Source: Nymphaea colorata
Lineage: Eukaryota; Streptophyta; Magnoliopsida; Nymphaeales; Nymphaeaceae
Assembly: GCF_008831285.2 (NCBI RefSeq)
Contig: NW_022205274.1
Location: forward strand, 1 to 15,606
Direction: 5' to 3'
DNA: 15,606 nucleotides
In this document: in pieces, positions 1 through 6,981 of the stretch
Numbering within the stretch: position 1 is the first letter of the stretch
Layout of the letters: the number at the start of each line of letters is the position of its first letter
Notes under the pieces: model-generated
Told to the model about the DNA's origin: nothing
Databases searched by the model: none
What the model saw: only the letters and a program-made list of their open reading frames with translations
Made by a program: the position numbers and the translations under genes

Positions 1-83
1 TTTGGAGTGCTCCAGAAAAATAAGGTTTTTTTTTTGAAAGATGAAAGAAAGGGACTCGCCCGTCGGTACGAGGATCGACCGTT

Positions 84-100
84 CCGGCGCCTTTACCGGG
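84..100. repeat. GC-rich hairpin patch of U5, left copy
   Basis: CCGG (84-87) can pair with CCGG inside the CCGGGGG run at 96-102, across a CGCCTTTA loop. One C is missing compared with the right copy at 12023-12040, so the stem is shorter. It sits in a GC-rich island of about 60 bp that is conspicuous in an otherwise AT-rich LTR. Confidence 0.45.
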
Positions 101-1160
101 GGTAATCAACCCAAGGACTATGTTTATCATTGATGCATTTTGTTTTAACTTAAACATCTTTTTGATATCTATATGCGGTGTAGAAAATATTGAAAGTTTG
201 GAGTTTCAAACTTTTGAAAAAGGTTCTTGAAGAAATTGCGAAAATGTGAAATGTTTTGAGGAAAAAGTGAACAACTAGTAAATATCATTCGAAAAGCTTT
301 TTGAAACATTTTTGAAAATCATTTTAGTGTTCTCTTAAGACTTTAAGTAGGTTTGAGATTTTGTCTTTTAATTCGGTTACCACTACCTAGAGCTCCATCC
401 CTTCTTGCTTAAGTTCCTTTGGAGAGGTGCTTGTGATCATAAGTGAATAAAGTGTGGTGAGAATGCATTGATTGCATTTACCCTATATGATTGAAAAAAT
501 GTAAACATTCCTACCACAACATTCATCTAATGTCATTCCTACCACAACATACATCTAAGATTTCGTTGTTATAATTATTGTACATAAGAATGAAAAGTTT
601 TTGAAAAGGGATAGAGATTGTAGACCATCAAGCATGATTCCAATATTAGGTCGTTACTTGGTTTGTGGTCTTATTGAAGTTGGTATATAGAAGTTCATGA
701 GATGAGAGTGTTAAAAAGAATATAAAAGATAAAACACTCTTATGAAAGGAAAGAGAGAGATATAGAAAAAGACATGCATACATGTGTACATACCATCACA
801 TATACACATATATGAAAGCTTAAGAGAAAAAGATGTATTGATTCGGAGAGAAAGAGAGATTTTAGAGGAAAAGAAAAATATCATACGCATATACGGGTAT
901 GAGAAATTTAATAAGAGAAGATATTTGTCTTGAAAAGAGGAATAAATATTTGAAAGAGAGGAAATAGAGCACATGTACATACGTATTCATGCACATATGA
1001 AAATTTATAAAATAGAAAATGAAAGCATAGAGAGAGAAAGATTGGGTCATCATGTTGGCATAAATGTATATAACATGTGTATACATCCATACTTCAGAAA
1101 ATTAGAAAAATCAAGGAACAATTAAATTACCAACTTCAAATTTAATGTGGGCCAGAGGGG

Positions 1161-1188
1161 AGCTTGGACTCATGCAAGAGTCTAAGCT
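1161..1188. repeat. Inverted repeat in LTR (second copy 13083-13110)
   Basis: AGCTTGGACTC and GAGTCTAAGCT face each other across ATGCAA, giving an 11-bp stem with one G/T position. The same arms are kept in the right LTR. A second short dyad, GGTTGG...CCAACC, lies near 1438-1458 with a counterpart near 13360-13380. No function can be assigned. Confidence 0.5.
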
Positions 1189-1656
1189 AAGTCCCTAAGG
1201 CCATGTTAGAAGGTTCATTTTGAAAATGTTTTGGAAAATATGATTTATATAAACATAGAATGTTATTATTTGGTTTGTTGTAAGGGATATATTTTTTCCA
1301 CCGTTGGGTATGGAAGAAAACAAGCAACATAACGAGGCACTCGTTAGGGTTCCTAATGTGATGATTAAGAAGGAAACTAGCGCAAAATGATATGGAAATG
1401 CATATTAACATGTACATTTTCGTGAGGGTTTATCCTGGGTTGGACAAGTCCCAACCTCAAAGATTAAAATGAAAATAAAGAGTCCCAAACCACACTCTTA
1501 TTCCCGACATGCATTCACATGTATGTAAAGAACCAAGCAACTATGCATGCATAATATATAGATAACTTTCAAGGAAGGAAAGAAAGAAAGAGGATGATGG
1601 AAAAACAAAGTTCAATTAGGAGGGAAGACATGATGTAACTATGAATTGATATACCA

Positions 1657-1760
1657 CCTCATCTTCTCATGTTCCCGGTGCATTTGAGTATAGCCTCTTG
1701 ACTCGAAAATAGAGATTGAGAGCTATCTCTTTTGGCCATGGAGAAATGAGGAAGAGAGGA
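1657..1760. repeat. LTR dyad module, left copy 1
   Basis: About 100-bp module with the order CTCATCTTCTCATG, CCCGGTGCA, a TATAGCCTCTTG box, GAGATTGAGAGCTAT, then TTTGGCCATGGAGAAATGAGG. The inner arms ATAGC and GCTAT are complementary. It corresponds to the module at 13579-13681 in the other LTR. It recurs twice more in this LTR. Confidence 0.7.
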
Positions 1761-1830
1761 AAATAAGAGGAAACAAAAGAACAATAAGAATGTATTCATG
1801 AAAAGAAAGAACATGATTAAAATGAAAGAT

Positions 1831-1930
1831 CATCTCATCTTTCCATGTTCCCGTGTACTTGAGCATAGCCTCTTGTCTCTAAAAAGAGATTGATCGCTAT
1901 CTCCTTTGGTCATGGAAAGAGGAAGAAGAG
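1831..1930. repeat. LTR dyad module, left copy 2 (recombinant of two right-LTR modules)
   Basis: The left part (CATCTCATCTTTCCATG) matches the right-LTR module at 13757. The right part (CTTTGGTCATGGA, then GAGGAAGAAG) matches the next module at 13931. One period of about 174 bp, present in the right LTR, is missing here, as expected from recombination or slippage between the two repeats. The inner loop CTCTAAAAAGAG is kept. Confidence 0.65.
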
Positions 1931-1950
1931 AAAAAAAAAAAAACAAAAAC

Positions 1951-2093
1951 AAGACTATATTGAAGAAATAAATAACAATAACAACAAAAATATATTCATT
2001 AAGGAAAAGAATAACAACAACAAGACTATATTGAAGAAATGAAATAACAATAACAACAAAAATATATTCATTAAGGAAAAGAATAATAACAAC
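1951..2093. repeat. 71-bp tandem duplication in 3' LTR only
   Basis: The segment starting AAGACTATATTGAAGAAAT at 1951 restarts at 2022 with near identity, including the CAA/TAA-rich linker and ATATATTCATTAAGGAAAAG. The matching stretch near 14060-14130 has a single copy, so this is a duplication in the left LTR or a loss in the right one. Confidence 0.75.
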
Positions 2094-2198
2094 AAGAATA
2101 TATTGAAGAGAAGAAAGAGCAAGAAGATATTGATAAAGAGAATAACAAGAACAACAAGAATACTTAAAAGAACATGATTTAATCATAAAATAAAATAT

Positions 2199-2301
2199 CA
2201 TCTCATTTCTCATGCTCCCAGTGCATTTGAACATAGTCTCTTGTCTCTAAAAAGAGGTTGAGTGCTATCTCCTTTGGCCATGAGGAGATGAAGATGTGAA
2301 G
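2199..2301. repeat. LTR dyad module, left copy 3
   Basis: Same module as at 1657 and 1831, matching the right-LTR copy at 14239-14342. Here the central arms are AGCCTCTT and AAGAGGTT around GTCTCTAA. The outer flank GAGGAGATGAAGATG is partly complementary to CATCTCATTTCTCATG at the left edge. Confidence 0.7.
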
Positions 2302-2616
2302 AAAAATGAAAACAACAACAAGACTATATTTAAGAAAAAGAAATAACATAATAATAAGAATATTAATGAAAAGAAAGAAGAGAGAAATGAGAGGATGAAG
2401 ATTACATACCTCTAATAGGAAATGACCTAAGAAAGATGAACACATTCACTTGAAGATCCCCTTTTGAATGAAGCTCCAAGAGTCTTGCTCTAAGTTGGAG
2501 AAGGAAATGGAAAGAGGAAAGGGAGAGAGAGAGAGCTCAAGAGAAACTCTAAGTCTTCAAGTGAGAATACACTAGAGTTTCTCTCAAGGACCAATCTTGC
2601 CCAAGAGGGAGGATAT

Positions 2617-2630
2617 GGGGGGGGGGGGGG
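2617..2630. repeat. G14 homopolymer beside the TATA box
   Basis: Fourteen consecutive G on the plus strand (C on the sense strand), directly downstream of the TATA box in the direction of transcription. The right LTR has only G5 here (14661-14665). This is either slippage expansion or a base-calling artefact. Confidence 0.8.
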
Positions 2631-2640
2631 TATTTATAGA
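2631..2640 (-). promoter_or_regulatory. TATA box of the 3' LTR
   Basis: The minus strand reads TCTATAAATA followed by the C tract. It is the best TATA match in the LTR and lies about 210 bp inside the U3 end. The matching site in the 5' LTR is at 14665-14673. Transcription would start some 25-35 bp further left, near 2600. Inferred from motif only. Confidence 0.55.
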
Positions 2641-2642
2641 GG

Positions 2643-2766
2643 ATTTTGGATTTAATTTGGATCTGAGAGTAGTATTTTGGATTTAATTTGGATCTAAAAG
2701 TAGTATTTTGGATTTAATTTGGATCTAAGAGTAGTATTTTGGATTTAATTTGGATCTGAAAGTTGT
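2643..2766. repeat. 31-bp tandem repeat, four units (U3 of 3' LTR)
   Basis: Units begin ATTTTGGATTTAATTTGG at 2643, 2674, 2705 and 2736, exactly 31 bp apart, with a truncated fifth start at 2767. They lie upstream of the TATA box in the direction of transcription. The right LTR carries only two full units (15053 and 15084). Confidence 0.9.
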
Positions 2767-2849
2767 ATTTTGGAAATCTTGTGCCTAAATTTGAATTTCG
2801 CACTTGGATAAAACATCATAGTCCTTTAGAAAAATTTGGGGTGATTACA

Positions 2850-2866
2850 GATGCCCCTCTTTGTTA
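2850..2866 (-). other. Polypurine tract (plus-strand DNA primer)
   Basis: On the minus strand the sequence immediately before the 3' LTR is AACAAAGAGGGGCATC, followed directly by the LTR start TGTAATC. A purine run abutting the 3' LTR is the expected RNase H-resistant primer for plus-strand DNA synthesis. Position, purine core (AAAGAGGGG) and LTR junction agree. The trailing CATC is slightly atypical. Confidence 0.75.
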
Positions 2867-2946
2867 ATAAGCCGGTGTTAGCCGTGCTTAGTGACAAAGA
2901 TAAACGCCACAAATTTTTCAAACAAGACATTTTCATAGAGATGTTT

Positions 2947-3242
2947 CAGGCTTTACCCCTTACCTGAATGGTTGTTTGAGCTTAAATTGCAGGTTTAACC
3001 CCTTACCTGCATGGGTTTGCCGATTTCAAATTCAGGTTTAACCCCCTGAATGGGTTGCCTTGACTTGCATCACAAGTTGAACCCTTTAACTGTGTGGGTT
3101 GCTTTGGCTTGTAGCACAGGTTTAACCCCTTTGCCTGCATGGGTTGCTTTGGCTAGCATTGCAGGTTTAACCCCTTGCCTGCATGGGTTGCCCTCATATT
3201 GCAGGTTTAACCCTTTACCTGCACGGGTTGCTCTCAAGCCCT
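2947..3242 (-). repeat. 3' UTR tandem array of seven 40-45 bp hairpin units
   Basis: Units start at 2947, 2990, 3033, 3073, 3117, 3162 and 3202 (lengths 43, 43, 40, 44, 45, 40, 41). The plus-strand consensus is GCAGGTTTAACCCCTTACCTGC followed by ATGGGTTGC and a variable tail. Each unit contains an inverted repeat around the TTTAACCC loop. The array lies between the integrase stop and the polypurine tract. This place is known in Tat/Ogre elements as a hypervariable 3' UTR that breeds tandem repeats and satellites. A plus-strand ORF over 3050-3244 is only repeat translation. The flanking stretches 2867-2946 and 3243-3368 show nothing else recognisable and no env-like ORF. Confidence 0.9.
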
Positions 3243-3368
3243 GAGCGATAAAAAAAATAAAAATGCCCCAGTGTAATTGTCATGTTTTACAACTGGAAGA
3301 ATCTAGATTGAATAGTCGATGTGGAAACACAAATGTTTGACATTGATTGGAAAATGAATACAAGAGAA

Positions 3369-4565
3369 CTAGGCATAAAATTTCTTGAGGTGAAGGGCAT
3401 TAACAGGATCGGCAAATTCCACCCCATCAGCATCAATTAGTCGGTATGAATTGTGGGGCAAAACTTCCTTAATGACATATGGGCCTTCCCAATTTGGTGC
3501 CCACTTGCCTCGTGGTCGTCCTCTCAGGTACACTGCAGATCGTAGGACCGAATCATTCACTTTGAACTGTCTCTCGATAACTGACTTGGCAAATTGTCTG
3601 GCTACCCTTTGGCGATAAGCTTCAGCATGTTCAGCCGCTTTTAGCCTCTTTTCATCTAGCAAATCGAGTTGCATTAGCCTTTTTTGTTGATATTGAGTAA
3701 GAGGGAGCTCTATGAGAGAAGCGAACTTCAAAGCAGGTTTCAACACATGTAATGGTAGAACCACTTCTGTTCCATAGACTAGCTCTGCTGGAGTGGCATT
3801 TGTTGGAGTTCTCATAGTGGTGCGATATGCCCATAGAGCGTTGTGCATCTTTTCATGCCAATCTCTTCCAGTTTCTACTGTCCGTTCCAAGATGCGGATC
3901 AGGATCTTGTTGGTAGCCTCTGCTTGTCCATTGCCTTGGGGGTAATAAGGAGCTGAAAAATGGTGCGTGATGTGGTACTTGCTGCACAATTGCCTCATCT
4001 TTTCATTCTTGAAATGAGTTCCGTTGTCTGATACTATATCATGAGGGACTCCAAATCTGCAAAGAAGATTTTTGTGAATGAAGGACACTACATGACGTCC
4101 TTCCACTGTTCTGAGTGTGACGACTTCTACCCACTTGGTAAAATAATCTGTTGCAGCAAGAAAATACTTATGGCCGTTAGAAGCTGCAGGGGATATCGGT
4201 CCGACTACGTCAAAGGCCCACATTGAAAATGGCCAAGGAGATGTCACAGAATGCAAGTGAGAGGCTGGGGCATGAATTACTGGAGCATGCAGTTGGCATT
4301 CTTTGCATCTTTTGACAAATTGGTGACAATCTTTTTGCATGGTAGGCCAATAATACCCTGCTCGAATTATTTGTTTGGTGAGGGTTTGGTAACCAACATG
4401 GCCTCCACAATCTCCTCGATGTGATTCTTCGATTACTTTCTTTGCCTCATCTTCATCAAGGCACCGAGAGTATTCAGTGCTAAATCCACGTCTGTATAAT
4501 ACCCCTGCTAGGATAAAGTACCTCGCTGACATACGTTGTATTGCTTTTTGTTCATTTTTAGACAT
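3369..4565 (-). CDS. Integrase, uninterrupted, all catalytic residues present
   Basis: 398-codon ORF, the C-terminal part of the pol polyprotein. It inserts the cDNA into the host genome. Seen: an HHCC zinc domain with H49, H56, C87 and C90 (GGHVG, then CKECQ). The catalytic core has D119 (WAFDVVGP), D180 (IVSDNGTHF) and E216 (GNGQAEATNK), with 60 and then 35 residues between them, the canonical DD35E spacing. A GPY-type C-terminal motif follows at 361-363 (NWEGPYVIKE). The stop lies about 500 bp from the 3' LTR. The same frame stays open upstream of the first Met to about 4657 (WYHDIKRYIESGEFP is readable), so the Met is not a true start: integrase is cleaved from a polyprotein. A one-base frame change near 4640-4665 separates it from the second RNase H. 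No chromodomain is visible, as usual for Tat. Confidence 0.93.
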   Translation of the reverse strand: MSKNEQKAIQRMSARYFILAGVLYRRGFSTEYSRCLDEDEAKKVIEESHRGDCGGHVGYQTLTKQIIRAGYYWPTMQKDCHQFVKRCKECQLHAPVIHAPASHLHSVTSPWPFSMWAFDVVGPISPAASNGHKYFLAATDYFTKWVEVVTLRTVEGRHVVSFIHKNLLCRFGVPHDIVSDNGTHFKNEKMRQLCSKYHITHHFSAPYYPQGNGQAEATNKILIRILERTVETGRDWHEKMHNALWAYRTTMRTPTNATPAELVYGTEVVLPLHVLKPALKFASLIELPLTQYQQKRLMQLDLLDEKRLKAAEHAEAYRQRVARQFAKSVIERQFKVNDSVLRSAVYLRGRPRGKWAPNWEGPYVIKEVLPHNSYRLIDADGVEFADPVNALHLKKFYA

Positions 4566-4714
4566 TTCAGTCGGGAATTCTCCGCTTTCAATGTACCTTT
4601 TGATGTCATGGTACCAAGGCGTATTCCCCCTTGGATATGATGAACATGCGTCATCGTTTCAAAAGCAGGGTGTTCTAATCTTCCAATCTCAAAAGAACGG
4701 ATTGCTTCATTGGT

Positions 4715-5110
4715 TCGAAAAGTGATGGTCGATCCTAAGCTCGCGAGGCCATCCGCAATAGGGTTACCTTCTCTCTTTACGTGAGCCAATTGTACTTCTT
4801 CGAATTGACAGATTAAGGAGGTAGCAATTTCTTGATATGGCACCAACTTTTCATCTTTGACTTGCCATTCTCCATTCACTTGGTTTATAATAAGCTGAGA
4901 GTCGCCGAAGGCATTCACTCTTTTCACTTGAAAACTCAATAAAGAACGAAGTCCTTGTATGAGGGCTTCATATTCAGCCATGTTATGGGTACATGGAAAA
5001 TCAAGTTTCAAAGAGTACGGATCATTTCGCTTTCTGGAGTGATGAGTAAGATGCCTATGCCTGCTCCCATCACATTTCTGGACCCGTCAAAGTACATCTT
5101 CCATGTCGAA
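4715..5110 (-). pseudogene. Second (archaeal-type) RNase H, aRNH, one frame change
   Basis: This extra RNase H domain is typical of Tat elements and is thought to remove RNA from the RNA/DNA hybrid in place of the older domain. Seen: the first strand holds MYFDGS (Asp codon near 5083-5088). After a one-base frame change near 5010-5025 come NMAEYEALI (Glu codon near 4975), FGDSQLIINQVNGEW (Asp codon near 4903) and NPIADGLASLGS (Asp codon near 4753). All four acidic catalytic residues are thus still encoded, though split over two frames. It lies between the classical RNase H and the integrase. The tail of the frame from about 4655 to 4508 is out-of-frame read-through and should be ignored. Confidence 0.88.
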
Positions 5111-5164
5111 CCGTTTCCAATCTTAGTACATGTTCATCTGGAAACTCATCATTTGTTCTGATTT

Positions 5165-5790
5165 CTTCGTACTGAGGGAAGTCTGCTAACTGATCCGCAA
5201 TTGCTTGTCCTTTGATTGACTTTTGAGACACATATTCAAGATCATATTGCATCAACAGAACTTGCCATTTTGCGATACGCCCATTAAGGAATGGTTGTTC
5301 CAAGATGTACTTGAGAGGATTTAGTTTGGAGAGTATCTTGACCTCACAAGCTAATAAATAATGTCTCAACTTCTGACACATCCAAACCAATGCCAGACAA
5401 GTTTTCTATTGGAGAGTACTTCTTTTCGTACTGACAAAAGTCTTGCTAATGTAATAGATTGCATGTTCGATGCGACTTCCTTCCTCATTTGTGCCAAAAG
5501 CCGCCACATGCTGACTCATTCACTGTGATGTAAAGCAGCAATGGTCTGCCAACGTTGGTGGTTTTAGAATGGTGATTTAGAAGGTATTTCTTGATCCTTT
5601 CGAATGACTGTTGGCATTCAAACCCATTCAAACTTGACACCTTTCCTCAGTAGCTGGTTGAATGGTGCATCTCATGGCCAGATTGGAATGAATCGTCTGA
5701 TGGATTGGATTCGTCCTTGCAAGCTTCGCAACTCCTTGATATTGGTAGGTGGTGGCATATCGATTATTGCCTTAGCTTTTGTAAATCCAT
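5165..5790 (-). pseudogene. RT connection and classical RNase H domain, frame-disrupted
   Basis: Follows RT on the same strand. Pieces readable in different frames include KAIIDMPPPTNIKELRSLQG (about 5715-5775), SFERIKKYL (about 5590), RPLLLYITVNESA (about 5520-5560), AIYYISKTF (about 5430-5465), then an open stretch 5070-5390 with SKLNPLKYILEQPFLNGR and SQKSIKGQAIADQLADFP. These match the RNase H region that follows RT in Ty3/gypsy elements. At least three frame changes occur between 5880 and 5390, and another near 5105-5120 before the second RNase H. In Tat elements this first RNase H is often reported as degenerate. Confidence 0.85.
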
Positions 5791-6480
5791 TTCATTCCCT
5801 TCTTACTGACCATGAAACCCAACAGTTTGCCTGACTCAACCCCAAAACATTTTTGGATTCAGGCGAAGCTTGTACTGTAAAGCCTCTCGAATACTTGGGC
5901 AAGAGTTTCAATGTGATCTTCTCTTGTCTTGGATTTGATCAATATGTCATCGATATATGCATCCATGATTTTATGCATCTGGTCATGGAAGATGGCGGCC
6001 ATGGCTCTTTGATAGGTTGCTCCAGCATTCTTCAACCCGAATGGCATTACCGTGTAACAAAAAGTACCCCAGGGTGTAGTAAAAGCGGTCTTAGGTTGAT
6101 CTTTGACTGCTAATTTGATTTGATTATATCTCGAATATCCATCCATGAAAGAAAACATTGCATGACCTGCAGTACTGTCTACCAATAGATCAATGTTTGG
6201 AAGAGGATAATCATCCTTCGGTGTGGCTTTGTTCAAGTCTCGAAAGTCGATGCACAACCTAACTTTGCCATTTTTCTTGGGACCACCACGATGTTCGCCA
6301 ACCATTCGGGGTAATCGATGGCACGAATGAATTTTGCCTTTAGCAAGTCCCCTAGTCCTTCTTTTATAGGGCCTTCTAGTCGAGGGTCAAGCTTGCACAA
6401 TTTTTGCTTAATCGGCTTGCAATTAGGATTTAAGGGCAAACGATGTTCGACCAATTGGGGGGTCTAAGCCTGGCATATCT
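5790..6480 (-). pseudogene. Reverse transcriptase, catalytic core present, frame-disrupted
   Basis: RNA-dependent DNA polymerase that copies the element RNA in the virus-like particle. Seen: MPGLDP (about 6465-6480), VEHRLPLNPNCKPIKQKL (about 6400-6450), YPEWLANIVVVP (about 6290-6325), then the longest piece 5859-6305. That piece carries CIDFRDLNKATPKDDYPLP, FSFMDG (catalytic Asp codon at 6141-6143), MPFGLKNAGATYQR and YIDDILIKS (codons 5946-5957). KLRLNP and GKLLGF follow in other frames. Frame changes are near the G6 run at 6457-6462, near 6275-6290, and near 5870. Within FMDGYSRYNQI an Arg sits where the family nearly always has Gly. Both halves of the active site are otherwise intact. Confidence 0.92.
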
Positions 6481-6787
6481 TCATAAGTCCAAACAAAAGC
6501 TTCTTGGTTACTTATAAGAAAGTCCACCAATCTTTTCTTCTCATCCACTGACAAATTGGTGCCAATTTGAAGAATTTTAGGATCTTCACTGGTTCCAATA
6601 TTAATTTCTTCAATTGGATCATTCACCAAAGATGAAGGATGTTCTTGTTTCTGAATCTGAGTGAATTCTGGTAATTCTGACTCGGGTATTGCCATAGGTT
6701 CCATTTCACCGACTGCTTGTTCGATAATGCTTTCTGGGGGACTTTCGTGGAAAAAGAATAAACTGAGACATATTGAGTTCCGACATC
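6423..6787 (-). pseudogene. Pol N-terminal spacer after the probable intron
   Basis: Open in one frame from the candidate acceptor (exon begins at 6787) through HESPPESIIEQAVGEM, the acidic DPIEEINIGTSEDPKILQIG, NLSVDEKKRLVDFL, FVWTYEDMPGL, to the G6 run where the frame breaks. The IGTNLS...EDMPGLDP block is the conserved lead-in to RT in plant Ty3/gypsy elements. The segment before it is poorly conserved in the family and has no assigned role. Confidence 0.75.
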
Positions 6788-6960
6788 CTGTAAAGAGGAT
6801 AAAGGAAAGAGTTGGACGAAATTGACAAAAAAAAAAATTACTTGCATTTGCATATAAAAAAAAGTTCTTAGTTCAGAGAATGGGTCCTCTCATGAGACCA
6901 GACAAAAAGATGTTTAAAATTACAAAATTCATAAGAGGATTTTGAAACAAAAGTGAATAC
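6788..6960 (-). other. Probable intron between protease and RT (Ogre-type)
   Basis: Read on the minus strand, coding sequence ends in tandem TAA and TAG (6960-6965). About 170 nt of T-rich sequence without recognisable domains follow, then CCTCTTTACAG at 6788, an excellent 3' splice site with an upstream pyrimidine-rich tract. Coding resumes immediately after it. A spliced intron between protease and RT has been experimentally shown for Ogre. The donor is not clear: GT at 6960-6959 (ATAGTATTC) and at 6923-6922 (TTTTGTAATT) are both weak. A CTAAG near 6870 could be a branch site. Splicing would remove the stops and allow Gag-Pol. Unspliced RNA would give Gag-Pro only. Confidence 0.6.
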
Positions 6961-6981
6961 TATTAGCCCCCAAGATCTTCT

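Larger units (their letters stand above)
1..2849 (-). repeat. 3' LTR of the element (outermost 27 bp cut by window edge)
   Basis: Direct repeat of 11940-15199. It ends in GGGGTGATTACA at 2849, identical to the end of the right LTR, so the minus-strand start is TGTAATCACCCC. It is AT-rich with purine-rich and CA/TG-rich stretches, and holds three dyad modules, a 71-bp duplication, a G14 tract, a TATA box on the minus strand and four 31-bp units. Relative to the right LTR it lacks the 68-bp repeat block and one dyad module. Identity outside the large indels looks to be in the mid-90s percent by eye, with many one-base indels. ORFs inside are low-complexity and not conserved between the two LTRs. 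Confidence 0.95.

Noticed and set aside
711-1090. Short minus-strand ORFs rich in Tyr, Cys and Phe, with a matching one at 12798-13061
   Set aside because: They come from TATA/CATACA-type low-complexity LTR sequence. Frames and lengths differ between the two LTRs.
1830-2234. Sense-strand ORF of 134 codons, and similar hydrophobic ORFs elsewhere in the LTRs
   Set aside because: Translation of CAA/TAA-rich linkers gives Val/Ile/Leu/Phe-rich peptides. The frame is not kept in the other LTR, so no gene is supported.
2947-3242. CRISPR-like spaced repeats
   Set aside because: Units are contiguous and diverged, tails are related and not unique spacers, and the context is a retrotransposon 3' UTR in plant DNA.
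3050-3244. Plus-strand ORF of 64 codons over the 3' UTR array
   Set aside because: It is a translation of tandem repeats on the antisense strand and has no domain.
3260-3285. GGGGCAT on the minus strand as a second polypurine tract
   Set aside because: Shares only a short core with the true tract and is not next to an LTR. The purine run is too short.
2867-3368. Possible env-like ORF after integrase (as in Athila elements)
   Set aside because: Only about 500 bp is present, filled with tandem repeats, and no sense-strand ORF of useful length exists.
3369-6480. Endogenous pararetrovirus as the source of RT
   Set aside because: An integrase, LTRs, a tRNA-type primer site and polypurine tract at the LTR edges, and a second RNase H all point to a Ty3/gypsy element. 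No movement or coat protein is seen.
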